From contig NW_005179111.1 of the NCBI RefSeq assembly GCF_000350225.1, forward strand, positions 394,899-458,898: 64,000 bases of DNA, given 5' to 3'. Positions 41,244 through 52,140 of this stretch are shown in pieces. The notes beneath the pieces are model-generated. The model was not told the DNA's origin. It saw nothing but the letters and a program-made list of their open reading frames with translations, and did no database searches. Position numbers and translations under genes: made by a program. Positions within the stretch are counted from its first letter, which is position 1; every line of letters starts with the position of its first letter. The stretch comes from Chondrus crispus. Its lineage: Eukaryota; Rhodophyta; Florideophyceae; Gigartinales; Gigartinaceae.

Positions 41244-44200
41244 TCAGAGAGGGGTTGGGTTACACGTTGACATTCGAAAACGCTCAAGCACTTTTGATGC
41301 ATACTTAGTTTGAGTGAGACTCAAAGTCTTGGCGCTGCGATCCCTTTGAATTTCAAGACCAATGCAGACTTTTGCTTCACCAAGGTCTTTCATCTCAAAC
41401 CGTTTATTAAGCTCCCCCTTCATCCATTTGATGGCATCGATATCACTACCGGCGAGTAACAAGTCATCGACATAAAGTGCAATCAGCATGATAGTGTTAC
41501 CGATGCGTTTAATGTAGAGACAAGGATCACTACGCGAAGTCTCGAATCCCAATTCACCAATTAAGAAATCATCCACTTTGGCATGCCATTGACGATGTGC
41601 TTGTTTAAGACCGTAAAGTGCTTTCAAAAGTTTACACACGTGGTCACTTTTGCTTTCGTCAATGCACCCTTCGGGCTGCTCCATGTAGATGTCTTCATCC
41701 AAGTCGCCGTTCAAAAACGCAGTCACGACATCCATCTGATGAAGTTCGAGGTCGTAATGAGCAACTAAGGCAAGAAGTAGACGAATAGTGGTAAACTTTA
41801 TGACAGGGGCATATGTCTCAGTATAGTCAAGACCTTGCACTTGCTGGAATCCACGAGCAACAAGTCTGGCTTTTGCACTTTCAACTATATTGCCATTTGC
41901 ATCAGGCAGTTGCTTGACATTGAAAACCCATCGAGATGTCAAGATGTTTGACGCCTCAGATCGAGGAACAAGTTTCCAAGTCCGATTCTTTGTCTGCGAG
42001 GCAAGTTCTTTGTCAATGCCGGTCTGCCAAAATGCAGCTCTAGGACCGTTGGTTGCCTGGTTGAAAGTCTTGGGACCTTCAATAGCGACATGCGCATGTG
42101 AAAGAAGAGCAGCTGCAAAGTTGCTCCTCCACCATGATCCGGGAGGTCTACTGATTCGAGACGATCTTCGCACAGCTGGAGTCGGAGTTGGAGGAGTGAC
42201 ATTCGGAGTTTCGACGGCAGTTGGTACATCATCTTCATCTTCATCATTCTCACTTACAGAATGAGCACCATCGTTTTCAAGAACCTCCTCCGAAACTTCA
42301 TCCTCTTCAGAACCGACCTCATCCGTATTTGGGGTATCAGCTGTATTTCCATTGTCGCCATCGAGCAGTACAACGTCAAAATCAGAGTTGATTGAATCAC
42401 CTTCGTGTGCAGGAATGTCATGCATACCACATGTCGATTCATCAAACTTGACATCCCGTGACACAACAATTTTATTCAACTCTCCATCCCAAAGTTTGTA
42501 TGCCTTACTGCATTGCGAGTACCCAAGAAACATTGCTTCACGCGCTCGCAAGTCCAGCTTACGGAGCTCTAATTTTGGTAATGTATACCAACACTTTGAC
42601 CCAAATACTCGCAAATGGCCAACATTTGGAGTACAATTCATCCAAATGTGGTGCGGAGTTGTATTAACGGGCAAAGCGCGTGAAGTAACTCGATTACGTA
42701 CATATACCGAAGTGGCAAGAGCCTCGGCCCAGAATCGCTTACTGACCTGTTTATGAGAAAGCATTGAGCGGACAAGATCAATCAAAGTTCGATTTAAACG
42801 TTCAGCAACACCGTTTTGTTCAGGGGTGTACGCCGTTGTGAGTTGGTGCTGCGTACCGTTTAAATCTAAATGCGACTTGAATTCCGTCGACAAGTACTCT
42901 CCCCCTCGATCAGTGCGAAGCACCTTTACTTTGCGACCAGTGTGGGTTTGAGCCAACTTTTCATACAACTTGTATTTTGCAAACGCCTCAGATTTATTTC
43001 TCATCGTGTACACAACTACCCAGTTGGAGGGATCATCTACAAATGTAAGGAAGTATCTCGAACCACCAATGGACTGTACTTCGAGCGGACCGCAAACGTC
43101 AGAATGTACCAAGTCAAGACAGTTCTGTGCTCGAGACGATGATCGCTGTTTCGGGATTACTGATCGCGTTGCTTTGCCAAACACACACGCAGGACAAATG
43201 GGAGAGTGATTGTCAGACTTCGGATTCATTGCACTGATGACATCCCTTTGACGAACGTAGATGCCACTTACCACATTATTGTGAATCATTGATGCGATTC
43301 CTTGTACATTAACATGGGCCATGCGTTCATGTAGCGTCTGCAGGGTAACTACGTGAGCAGAAAAGGTTTCATTCATGACGTCAAGTATGTACAAATCCCC
43401 AACTTGACTCGCTGTAGCAACTACAGTTGGTCCTGCAGTAACGCGGCATTTCTCATTTTCAAATGACACTTGCAAACCCTTCGAAACCATTTGGCTAACA
43501 GACAGTAGCGAGTATCCGAAATCAGGGACATGCAAAACGTTTGACAATTTGCAACGATGGGGACTACCGTTGACGTTCAACATGAATTCTACCTCGCCGC
43601 GACCAGCGACATTAGCTCTAGCCTTCGTGCCCATCTCGATTGATCCAGATTGCATCTGTTTATACGTAACGAACAAAGAGCGATCAAACGTAATGTGAGC
43701 GCTGCAACCGGAATCGACAAGCCATGACCTTGCGTTTGCAGCCCTCTTTTCTGGAGAAGAAGTCGAAAGCAAGCAAGTAAAGTCACTCTCCGCAAAGGCA
43801 ACAGTAGAATTGTCATCTCGAGAAACGAATGCACTTGGCTTTAAGCCAGTGTTGCGTGACCGAAACCCATCTGGCGGCGCAGGTCGGCGCCCATTCACGT
43901 CCTTGCCCCAGCAACGCGCTGCAGTATGCCCATGTCTATTGCAATTCGTACATTTCATATCGCGTCGAATAGCCATACGATTGACAAGTGCAGGTGCATG
44001 TGGTGATGAAGCAGAAGCGGTCTTCATGCTTTCTCGTTGCTCTTCTTGCAGCAGACGACTCTTCACAAACTCGAGTCCAAACACTTTATCTTCATTGCCA
44101 AGTGCGTCAAGAGCAACAATCAAGTTATCGAATCGTGGAGGCAAGCCATTCAACACAGCCATTGCAATTTCTTTATCGTCAATCTCAAAACTCAGTGACT

Positions 44201-44606
44201 GCAATCTGGCAGCAAGTTGCTTCACACGATTGATGAACACGAGCACTTTCTCGGATGGGAGCATGGATACAGTGTAAAAGTCGCGACGGGCGGCAAGTTT
44301 GTTGAGCAAAGTATGACGCTCAAACACATTCAGAATTGCTTCCCATGTCTCTTTCGCACTGCTACACCCTCGCACATGTTGCAAGTAGTCATCAGAAAGC
44401 GTGAGTCCGATGACGGCCTTTGCTTTTGCGTCACCACGGATCCATTTTCTCCGGTCATCTGACGTCGCATTCTCCGGGATATCATCAAAAACGTATTGAT
44501 CGACATCTCGGAGAGCAAGCAGTAGCTGGATTTTCTGCTTCCAGATGTAAAAGTTGGATGCGGTCAGCTTCTCGATTCTGACCGATCCAGAGCTTTGGTC
44601 ATCCAT
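41244..44606 (-). pseudogene. B3 Gag-Pol from Gag to RT, truncated by frameshift
   Basis: ATG 44606. From ATG to the RT segment ESAK it has exactly the same length as B1 (2736 bp). All motifs (CCHC, DSG, integrase, YVDDLLLAG) are present up to the frameshift near 41255. Private changes against B1 and B5 in integrase (FLTFVDDPSNW) suggest decay after insertion. Confidence 0.9.
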
Positions 44607-45716
44607 TTCGCCGAATGGATGTACCCTTCGAGTATACAAGGTCTTCTGTTCCGGGATCCCAAGCCGTTAACCGATAGTCAACACAATGGCAAGCCCACCC
44701 GTATAAGAAGTTTGTAGCGATTACTCGGAAACGTTCTTGGTGCTTGTTCCCGGCGGAGTGGAACAAGCGTATTCTTCTTAAAAATGCCTTAGGGCGCTAC
44801 CCCTGTATGTCGGCCAGTGCGGGTCTTTCGACTGTGAACTAAATCAAACGTGCCACGAGTAAGCACAACACTTTGCCTGTAGACGAACCAGGACTTTTGG
44901 TCACTACCGCGAACGGTCCCTGCAACCGAAATCGGCTTGTCCAAACTTGATACGGTACTACCCCAATGAGGTTTCCCACAACACAAGAATGAAACTGCCT
45001 TCGTCGTACTCGTGTGATTTGTTCACAATCACGCCTAGGGTCACCCTCTTCCGTGCGAACTTAATCAAGGTACGCGACCTTATACACGTATAGTGAGAGG
45101 TTCAGTGTTTAGGCACGTATTCTCTTCACCCAGGGAACCGAAGTCGTACCTATAGGGCTAATACCGAGAGCGTTACCCACACCGCCGACGCACCTCCCGA
45201 AGGCAGAGTGCGGATCGACTAGACCAGTACACTGTGATCCTCCCCGAGGATCAGTGTTTCGTCTCTCGACGATTCTTGGTCGGACCCTCGCTCAAGTCAG
45301 ATTTCCAATGGCACAAGCCTTTCACCAAGAGCGAGGGTATCGGCAGCTACGACGATCACCGGCGTGATCGAACGGCAGTCTTCTTGGATTGATATGGTAC
45401 GTTGGCGACTAGGGACTACACCCACAGCTCACACAACGATTGCCAAGACCAAGCTGCAACAGACACGAAGAAGATCCACCAAGTTGAAACGACAGCAGGT
45501 AGACGGAGACGAACGACCAAGATGATAACGACAGCAAGTAGACGGCGATAGAACAAAACAAACGACGGCGGCGATGAAAACGGCGGCGGAAACGACAGCA
45601 GAAACCAAAACGAGAACGACAGCGGAGACCAAAACGAGAACGACAGCAGAAACAAACACGAAAACGGCAGCAGAAACTGAGAACGAGCACTCACACAGCG
45701 GAATAATAACGTTGAA
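44607..45716 (-). other. Leader of copia B3 with shared motif
   Basis: Nearly identical to the B1 leader, including the 49-bp motif at 44654-44702 and the pyrimidine-rich tract in sense direction (about 45460-45700). No gene is called. Confidence 0.7.
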
Positions 45717-45730
45717 CTGGGCCCATAACC
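45717..45730 (-). other. Primer binding site of B3
   Basis: The sense strand GGTTATGGGCCCAG next to the 5' LTR is the half initiator tRNA-Met site. Confidence 0.85.
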
Positions 45731-45788
45731 TAATGGTAGGTCAGCGGGGCGAAGGGGATTCGAAGGACGGTTGATGAGGTGAAGTTGA

Positions 45789-46166
45789 TGTTGAAATAGT
45801 GAGCGCGCCCAAGGGGACACCAAGAAGCCAGCGCCTGTGGCCTAGTGGTTAACGAATTTTTGCGGCAAATTTTTCAGACCTCGATTTTAACATCAGGTTA
45901 TGGGCCCAGAATTACGCTACCATTCGTGAGTTCGATTCTCACCGGGTGCACTTGGGCGGCGCAATGTTTGTTTGTTTGTGTCACACTTGGGAACGTACCT
46001 GCCTGTGTGTTGTGCAGTGACCCGCGCCGTGTGTTTGGCGTCCCTTGGTCGAGGGGGAGTGTTGAAATAGTGAGCGCGCCCAAGGGGACACCAAGAAGCC
46101 AGCGCCTGTGGCCTAGTGGTTAACGAATTTTTGCGGCAAATTTTCCAGACCTCGATTTTAACATCA
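45789..46166 (+). mobile_element. TRIM (miniature LTR retrotransposon), 378 bp, target duplication GTTGA
   Basis: LTRs 45789-45895 and 46060-46166 (107 bp each, TGTTGAAATAG to TTTTAACATCA, one visible difference) frame a 164-bp core. The PBS GGTTATGGGCCCAG (45896-45909) and polypurine tract GAGGGGGAG (46051-46059) are in place. GTTGA flanks it (45784-45788 and 46167-46171), and the empty site is seen in the other B LTRs. It has no coding capacity, so it must use enzymes of another element; PBS, tract and the first five LTR bases match copia B. Confidence 0.95.
45831..45950 (+). other. tRNA-like ends and Pol III-type boxes within the TRIM
   Basis: GCGCCTG (45831-45837) can pair over 7 bp, two of them G-U, with CGGGTGC (45943-45949), followed by A. 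Directly before the latter is a perfect T-arm, GTGAG-TTCGATT-CTCAC (45926-45942). Directly after the former is TGGCCTAGTGGTTAA, an A-box-like D-arm (45838-45852). The geometry is that of a tRNA, but the middle is about 45 nt too long and contains the LTR/PBS junction. So one tRNA end is in the LTR and the other in the core. Similarity is inferred by eye. Confidence 0.55.
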
Positions 46167-46574
46167 GTTGAAGGATTGGGTACCGATTTACTTCGAGTCG
46201 CCAACTTCTGGCACTACTTATACACTTCTGCAATCTTCTAGAACTCTACTACCAAACACTACGACACACATACTACAAATGTATTGGCTCTAACACATGT
46301 GCCCGTCTTGCTACTCAGCCAAACTGGCGATGGCCCAACAAACAGAACAGAAAACCGCCTTACGAATTAGCACTGTCATGACGGAGAAATTAGTAAGGCA
46401 GTACAACAAAGCACAGCAAAGCACAAATTCCCTTACTATTCCAAATCCAGCGTGGCACAAATTCGTAAGGCACGTTTACAGCTCACACGTTGCCTTACGA
46501 ATTCAAATCAATCCTGCAAGGACTGTTTACAGCGCACACGTTGCCTTATGAATCTGAATCTCTCGTGAGGTCCT

Positions 46575-47838
46575 TAATGGTAGGTTCGGAGGGGCAAGGG
46601 AAAGAAGGAAGGCAGGTTGATGTGTGTGAGTGAAGGAGTTGGTGCCGAGGTTTACTTTGAAGCCGTTTTCCTGCGATACTTATACACTTCGAGTGCTACA
46701 CTATCGCTCTACTCCGACTCCCAGTAAACCATACTCTACTATGCGCGACCAAGCGCGGTCCTCTTCTGGCCCGACCATACTGTTCGATTTCCACCTTACG
46801 AATCGATTCGTAACTATTAGCTCACAACTATTTCTACACATTCCAAATGACTGTAAACCATGGCCCTATGCATGCAACTGTTTCACACCTTACTAATCTG
46901 CATCCAGTCATGCCAGACTTCATTGTTGTGCAACGAACAACTTGGCACTTGTCTATTTCCAACAACGCAAACGTCTTTCATATCACAATCGCCATACGTA
47001 TCCTTGTTTCTCACCTTACTAATTTCGCCAAGCCCTGTCAGACAATTATGGCAAGTTATAACAATGTGCATCCAGACTTTCTACACAACTCACATGAGAA
47101 TACATGTAAATCACACGAGTACTGTCATGAACTTGCATCCAACGGCGCACCATGACGAGAGCACAGTGCAACGGCGCGTGCTCACGCAAGACTCGCATAC
47201 AGCGTGACGCGTACACAGAATAATCGCACAACTGTATTCCTCTCGCGAGAAGTACTTGTTGTACTTTTGATTCACATGTACTGTACTCGGACACGCGCAG
47301 GATCGCAAACAGTCTGACACTGTAAAACTGTAAACCCTCATGTGCATACACCTGGATGCGTGTACATGTGTACGTACACGAATCCACCTGGCGACGTGTA
47401 CATGTGTACACGGCATACATGTGTCCCGCCCGGGGGCCCCATGCAATTACCCATTACAACCATGGCAAACCACTTGAAACCCCCAAAACAACGTAATTAT
47501 GGCATATACAGGCCATTTAAGGTACATCACAAGGCCAATGACGCACACGTGGACAACGCTCGACCAATAGATTTGCAGAATTAGACCTGAGGGCCAATAG
47601 AATTGCAGTATTTCCTGTGTAGTCTATAGTGCTACGGGCCAAGGTTCCACTTGGCAAAACTATGCAAATTTGCATGACCCTCCCAGAGGCCACTTTCGTC
47701 CCCGGAACCCCAAAATCCGAGAATTTACACGTGTCATGTCGTGATATGGGTAAGAGTGCCCGGACCGTGCAGTCATGTACACGTTTCACTCGATTTTGAC
47801 CTTTTCAGATAACAGCATGTGGTCGCACATTTTCAATA
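46575..47838 (-). repeat. 3' LTR of copia A2
   Basis: 1264 bp, TA...TA termini in sense direction as in A1. The hairpin arms AGCATGTGGTCG (47814-47825) and CGATCACATGCT (47847-47858) flank the LTR/polypurine boundary. Confidence 0.92.
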
Positions 47839-47849
47839 CCTCCCCTCGA

Positions 47850-50800
47850 TCACATGCTTTGGGCAGCTTTGCACTCGGAAAGCCCAACCATGCCCACGAA
47901 CTTTTCAAACAGCACGCGACCAAGTGGTTTGGGCAGCATATCGGCTGGCATTTCTGTTGTCGGACAATGGTACAATGTGACCAGTTTTCGCTGCACCGCA
48001 TCTCGAACAAAATGATACGTAATATCAATGTGCTTGTTGCGACGATTTGTAGATTCGTTCTGAGCAAACGCAATCGTACCAGCGTTGTCACATCCAACGC
48101 GAATTGTTGGATCCGAATTCGCACCAAGTACATCAGCATGGAAGCGTCGAAGCCACGCGGCCTCTTTGCATGCTTCACTGAGTGCGATGTATTCTGCCTC
48201 ACAAGTAGACTTTGCAACTACTGTTTGTTTCCGGGAAGCCCAACTGATAGGCCCATCACAAAGCTTGAACACGTACCCACTCGTTGATTTTCGTGATTCA
48301 AGGCATCCACCCCAATCTGCGTCGCTATACCCATGAAGTTCCGTACCGAGATCATCTTTACCAAACACTATTCCAAGATGCTGGGACCCACGCAAGTATC
48401 TCAAAACACGTTTCACACCTGTCCAATGCCAATCGTGAGGGTCGGCACAGTGTTGAGATAACTTTCCAATGGCATACGCAATATCGGGGCGGGTCCCGAC
48501 CATTAGGAACATTAGACAGCCAATGGCCTGACGATATGGTTCAAAGCATGGGTTGTCATCAGTGCCAGTTTCGGCCACTTGCATTGTGACATGTCGAGAC
48601 TGTTCCATCGGAGTAACGCAAGGATTGCATGCCGACATTTTGAACCGTTTCAGTACTGCTTGGGCATACTTCGACTGCGTGACGGTCAGGACGTGTTTAG
48701 AACGTATACGGTCGATCTCTAGACCAATACAAGTCTTCGCTTCGCCAAGGTCTTTCATATCGAATCGTTTGTTGAGTTCATTTTTCATCCATAATATGGC
48801 CTCCAAGTCACTTCCAGCTAGCAGCAGATCGTCCACGTACAACGCGATAATCATGATGACATTGCCTTGACGTCGAATGTAAAGACATGGGTCGCTGCGT
48901 GTAGTGTTGAAACCAAGTTCAGTGATCAGAAACTCATCGATCTTACTATGCCATTGGCGATGGGCTTGCTTAAGACCATAGATTGCTTTCAAAAGTTTAC
49001 ACACCGAATCAGGTTTGACTTTGTCGATGCATCCTTCAGGTTGCTCCATGTAGATTTCTTCGTGAGGGTCACCGTTGAGGAAGGCAGTCACCACGTCTAT
49101 CTGATGCAGCTCAAGGTCAAAGTGCGCAACCAGTGCCAGCAGGAGACGGATAGTTGTGAACTTGATGACAGGGGCGAAAGTTTCAGTGTAATCGATGCCT
49201 TCTACTTGTTGAAAGCCTCGTGCCACAACACGTCCCTTTGCAGTTTCAACCAATTTTCCGAACTCGTCAGGAAGTTGCTTCACTCCGAAAACCCACCTGG
49301 ACGCCAGGACGTTTGATGCTTGAGATCTTGGAACAAGTGTCCATGTTTTGTTTTTGTGTTGTGAAGCAAGTTCTTTGTCGATGCCCTTCTGCCAGAAGCG
49401 AGCTTTTGGAGAATCCATAGCTTGCTTGTACGAGTTTGGGATTTCCGTTATCACATGGGCGTGGCTAAGGAGTCCAGCAGTCACCAAAGCTGCTGCCCAC
49501 CACGCCCCAGGCGTTTTGCGAACGCGAGTGGACCGACGGAGATTAGTTGGCGGATCAATAGTTTCTTCCTCAACTACGTGTTGGTCAACTGTTTCGGTAG
49601 TTTCGTCCTCCCCTGCAGTTGGGGAGGAGTTGGAGGATTCATCAGAGTCTTGTTGTTCATCCGGCGATGATGCTTCTGATGCCACTGCATCATTTTCTGC
49701 AACTTCCTCATCGATGTTCAAGTTGATTGTGTCATCATCAGTTGTAGCCTCCTCGTTTGTATCCATCGGTTCACCAGATTTGCCTCCCGTGGACTCGTCA
49801 AAAGTAACATCTCTGGATACGATCACTTTGTGCAAATCACCATCCCACAACTTGTAAGCTTTCGTATTTTCAGCATACCCTAGAAACATTGCCTCCTTTG
49901 CACGGGCGTCAAGTTTCTGGATGTTGTGTTTTGGTAATGTATACCAACACTTTGAACCGAAAACACGCAAATGACCAACATTTGGCACAGATTTCATCCA
50001 TAGGTGGTAGGGGGTCATCTTGGGGGGAATGGCACGTGACGTGACTCGATTTCGAACGTACACTGCATTGGCAAGTGCTTCTGCCCAGAACCCCTTTGTA
50101 ACTTTCTTGTGCGCTAGCATGGAGCGCACCAAGTTTACCAAAGTTCTGTTCAGTCGTTCGGCGACGCCATTTTGCTCCGGTGTGTACGCGGTCGTCATTT
50201 GATGCTGAGTACCATTTGCAATCAGAAAAGACTTAAACTCCGTGGACAGATACTCACCACCTCGATCGGTGCGAAGCACTTTGATCTTGCGACCAGTGTG
50301 AGTCTGAGCAAGTTGTGCAAACATTTTGTATCGTTCAAATGCTTCTGATTTATGGTGCATAGGGTACACTACTGACCAGTTTGAGTGATCATCTATGAAG
50401 GTAATGAAGTACTTGGCACCACCAATGGACTGCACCTCTAAGGGGCCACAAACATCAGAGTGAACTAAGTCTAGACAGAAGTATGCCCGCCTCGAGGACC
50501 GCTCTTTTGGGATCACAGATCGAGTGGCTTTGCCGTAGACGCACGCAGAACATTTTTCAGAGATGCAATCATTGTCAGTATTGTTGATTTTGTTAGCCTC
50601 ATTACCAAGTAGTTTGACTCCACTTACCACATTGTCACGAATCATCGAAGCAATACCTTGAGAATGCACATGTGCAAAGCGCTCATGCCACGTTTGCAGG
50701 GTGGCAGCATGTGCAGATCCGATGTCACTGACGATGTCGAGAACGTAAAGTTCTCCAACCAATGTCGCCGTCGCCACTACAGTTGAGCCTCGTCTGATCA

Positions 50801-51968
50801 TGCATTTTCCATTTTCGAACCCAACTTTTAGTCCAAGTTCAGTCATTCGACTGACAGAGAGCAGAGAGAACGCAAAGTCCGGAACGTGCAATACATCCGT
50901 CAACTTGCACGGTTCGATGCGGCCATTCACATTTAACTTCAAGTGAACGTCACCACGGCCGGCAACCTTTGCACTAGCCTTGGTTCCCATCTGAACAGAG
51001 GCGGATTCAAGTGGCTCATACGTTGCAAACAGAGATCGGTCATATGTAATATGAGCTGTACAAGCTGAATCTACGAGCCACGAAGGCGACATCTCCAGAT
51101 CGTTCGTGTGCGAAGCTTTCGACATCAGACATGTGAAGTCGACGCTGTTTACAACCATGTCGGGATCAGGTTTCTGTGTGACAAATGCAGATTGTTTCCC
51201 CTGAGACATACGCGGTTTATATCCGCTAGGAGGAGCCGGGCGACGCCCATTCAAATCCTTTCCCCAGCAGCGGGTTGCCGTATGGCCTGTATGACCGCAG
51301 TTCGTGCATTTGTAATCGTTTATGTCCCGATTGTTCGGGGCACGATTAACCAGAGCCGATGTCTGTGAGGAGCTAGACTTCATGTTTGCTCGTTGCTCTT
51401 CCTGCAGCAGACGACTTTTCACAAAGTCCAAACTGAATATCTTTTCCTCATTACCGAGAGCATCAAGTGCAACGATGAGAGCCTCGAAACGGGCAGGCAG
51501 ACCGTTGAGCACTGCCATGGCCATCACCTTGTCATCGATGTTTACGCTCATTGACTTGAGGATGGCTGCCAGCTGCTTGACACGATTGATGTATGCAAGC
51601 ACCTTTTCACCGGAAAGCATCTTCACAGTGTAGAACTCACGACGTGCAGCTAGTTTGTTCAGCAAAGTGTGCCTCTCAAACACGTTGACAATAGCTTCCC
51701 ACATCTCATGAGCAGTATCAACATCACGTACATGCTCAAGATGCTCATCTGATAGGGAGAGACCAATCAGTGCTTTAGCTTTACTGTCACCTCTGATCCA
51801 CTTCTTACGCTCTTCCGCGCGTTCCTCACTTGGAACTCTTCCCTCAACGATGTATTGGTCAACATCACGTAGAGCAAGCAGAAGTTGTATTTTCTGCTTC
51901 CACACGTAGAAGTTGGAGTCCGTCAGTTTGTCGATTCTGATGGATCCTCCTCCTCCTTGATCTTCCAT
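47850..51968 (-). CDS. A2 Gag-Pol polyprotein, about 1372 aa, intact
   Basis: An uninterrupted ORF from ATG 51968. Gag is about residues 1-215 and the CCHC knuckle CTNCGHTGHTATRC about 219-232. The protease site reads VDSACTAHIT (about 297), Asp-Ser-Ala where D-[ST]-G is the rule. The integrase zinc site and core follow (LDLVHSDVCGPL, RTDRGGEYLS), then RT with DVVTAFLNGD and YVDDLLLAGSD and RNase H to QSM-TGA. The end MPADMLPKPLGR differs from MPADILTKALGR of A1. Everything needed for a copia cycle is present if the protease tolerates Ala. Cleavage of the polyprotein is otherwise in doubt. Confidence 0.94.
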   Translation of the reverse strand: MEDQGGGGSIRIDKLTDSNFYVWKQKIQLLLALRDVDQYIVEGRVPSEERAEERKKWIRGDSKAKALIGLSLSDEHLEHVRDVDTAHEMWEAIVNVFERHTLLNKLAARREFYTVKMLSGEKVLAYINRVKQLAAILKSMSVNIDDKVMAMAVLNGLPARFEALIVALDALGNEEKIFSLDFVKSRLLQEEQRANMKSSSSQTSALVNRAPNNRDINDYKCTNCGHTGHTATRCWGKDLNGRRPAPPSGYKPRMSQGKQSAFVTQKPDPDMVVNSVDFTCLMSKASHTNDLEMSPSWLVDSACTAHITYDRSLFATYEPLESASVQMGTKASAKVAGRGDVHLKLNVNGRIEPCKLTDVLHVPDFAFSLLSVSRMTELGLKVGFENGKCMIRRGSTVVATATLVGELYVLDIVSDIGSAHAATLQTWHERFAHVHSQGIASMIRDNVVSGVKLLGNEANKINNTDNDCISEKCSACVYGKATRSVIPKERSSRRAYFCLDLVHSDVCGPLEVQSIGGAKYFITFIDDHSNWSVVYPMHHKSEAFERYKMFAQLAQTHTGRKIKVLRTDRGGEYLSTEFKSFLIANGTQHQMTTAYTPEQNGVAERLNRTLVNLVRSMLAHKKVTKGFWAEALANAVYVRNRVTSRAIPPKMTPYHLWMKSVPNVGHLRVFGSKCWYTLPKHNIQKLDARAKEAMFLGYAENTKAYKLWDGDLHKVIVSRDVTFDESTGGKSGEPMDTNEEATTDDDTINLNIDEEVAENDAVASEASSPDEQQDSDESSNSSPTAGEDETTETVDQHVVEEETIDPPTNLRRSTRVRKTPGAWWAAALVTAGLLSHAHVITEIPNSYKQAMDSPKARFWQKGIDKELASQHKNKTWTLVPRSQASNVLASRWVFGVKQLPDEFGKLVETAKGRVVARGFQQVEGIDYTETFAPVIKFTTIRLLLALVAHFDLELHQIDVVTAFLNGDPHEEIYMEQPEGCIDKVKPDSVCKLLKAIYGLKQAHRQWHSKIDEFLITELGFNTTRSDPCLYIRRQGNVIMIIALYVDDLLLAGSDLEAILWMKNELNKRFDMKDLGEAKTCIGLEIDRIRSKHVLTVTQSKYAQAVLKRFKMSACNPCVTPMEQSRHVTMQVAETGTDDNPCFEPYRQAIGCLMFLMVGTRPDIAYAIGKLSQHCADPHDWHWTGVKRVLRYLRGSQHLGIVFGKDDLGTELHGYSDADWGGCLESRKSTSGYVFKLCDGPISWASRKQTVVAKSTCEAEYIALSEACKEAAWLRRFHADVLGANSDPTIRVGCDNAGTIAFAQNESTNRRNKHIDITYHFVRDAVQRKLVTLYHCPTTEMPADMLPKPLGRVLFEKFVGMVGLSECKAAQSM

Positions 51969-52140
51969 TTTAGTGCAAATAAACTTCAAGTATTCGAAAA
52001 TCCGTTCGGGGATCCCAAGCCGTTAACCGATAGTCAACACAATGGCAAGCCCACCTGTCTAAGAAATTCGATATGATTACTATGAAGTTGCACTAGGAGA
52101 AATTTGCGAACAGATATGTGAATTTATTTGGATGAAATCC

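Noticed and set aside
45717..45730. A tRNA-Met gene at the CTGGGCCCATAACC sites
   Set aside because: Only the anticodon-arm sequence is present, always next to an LTR end; it is a primer binding site.
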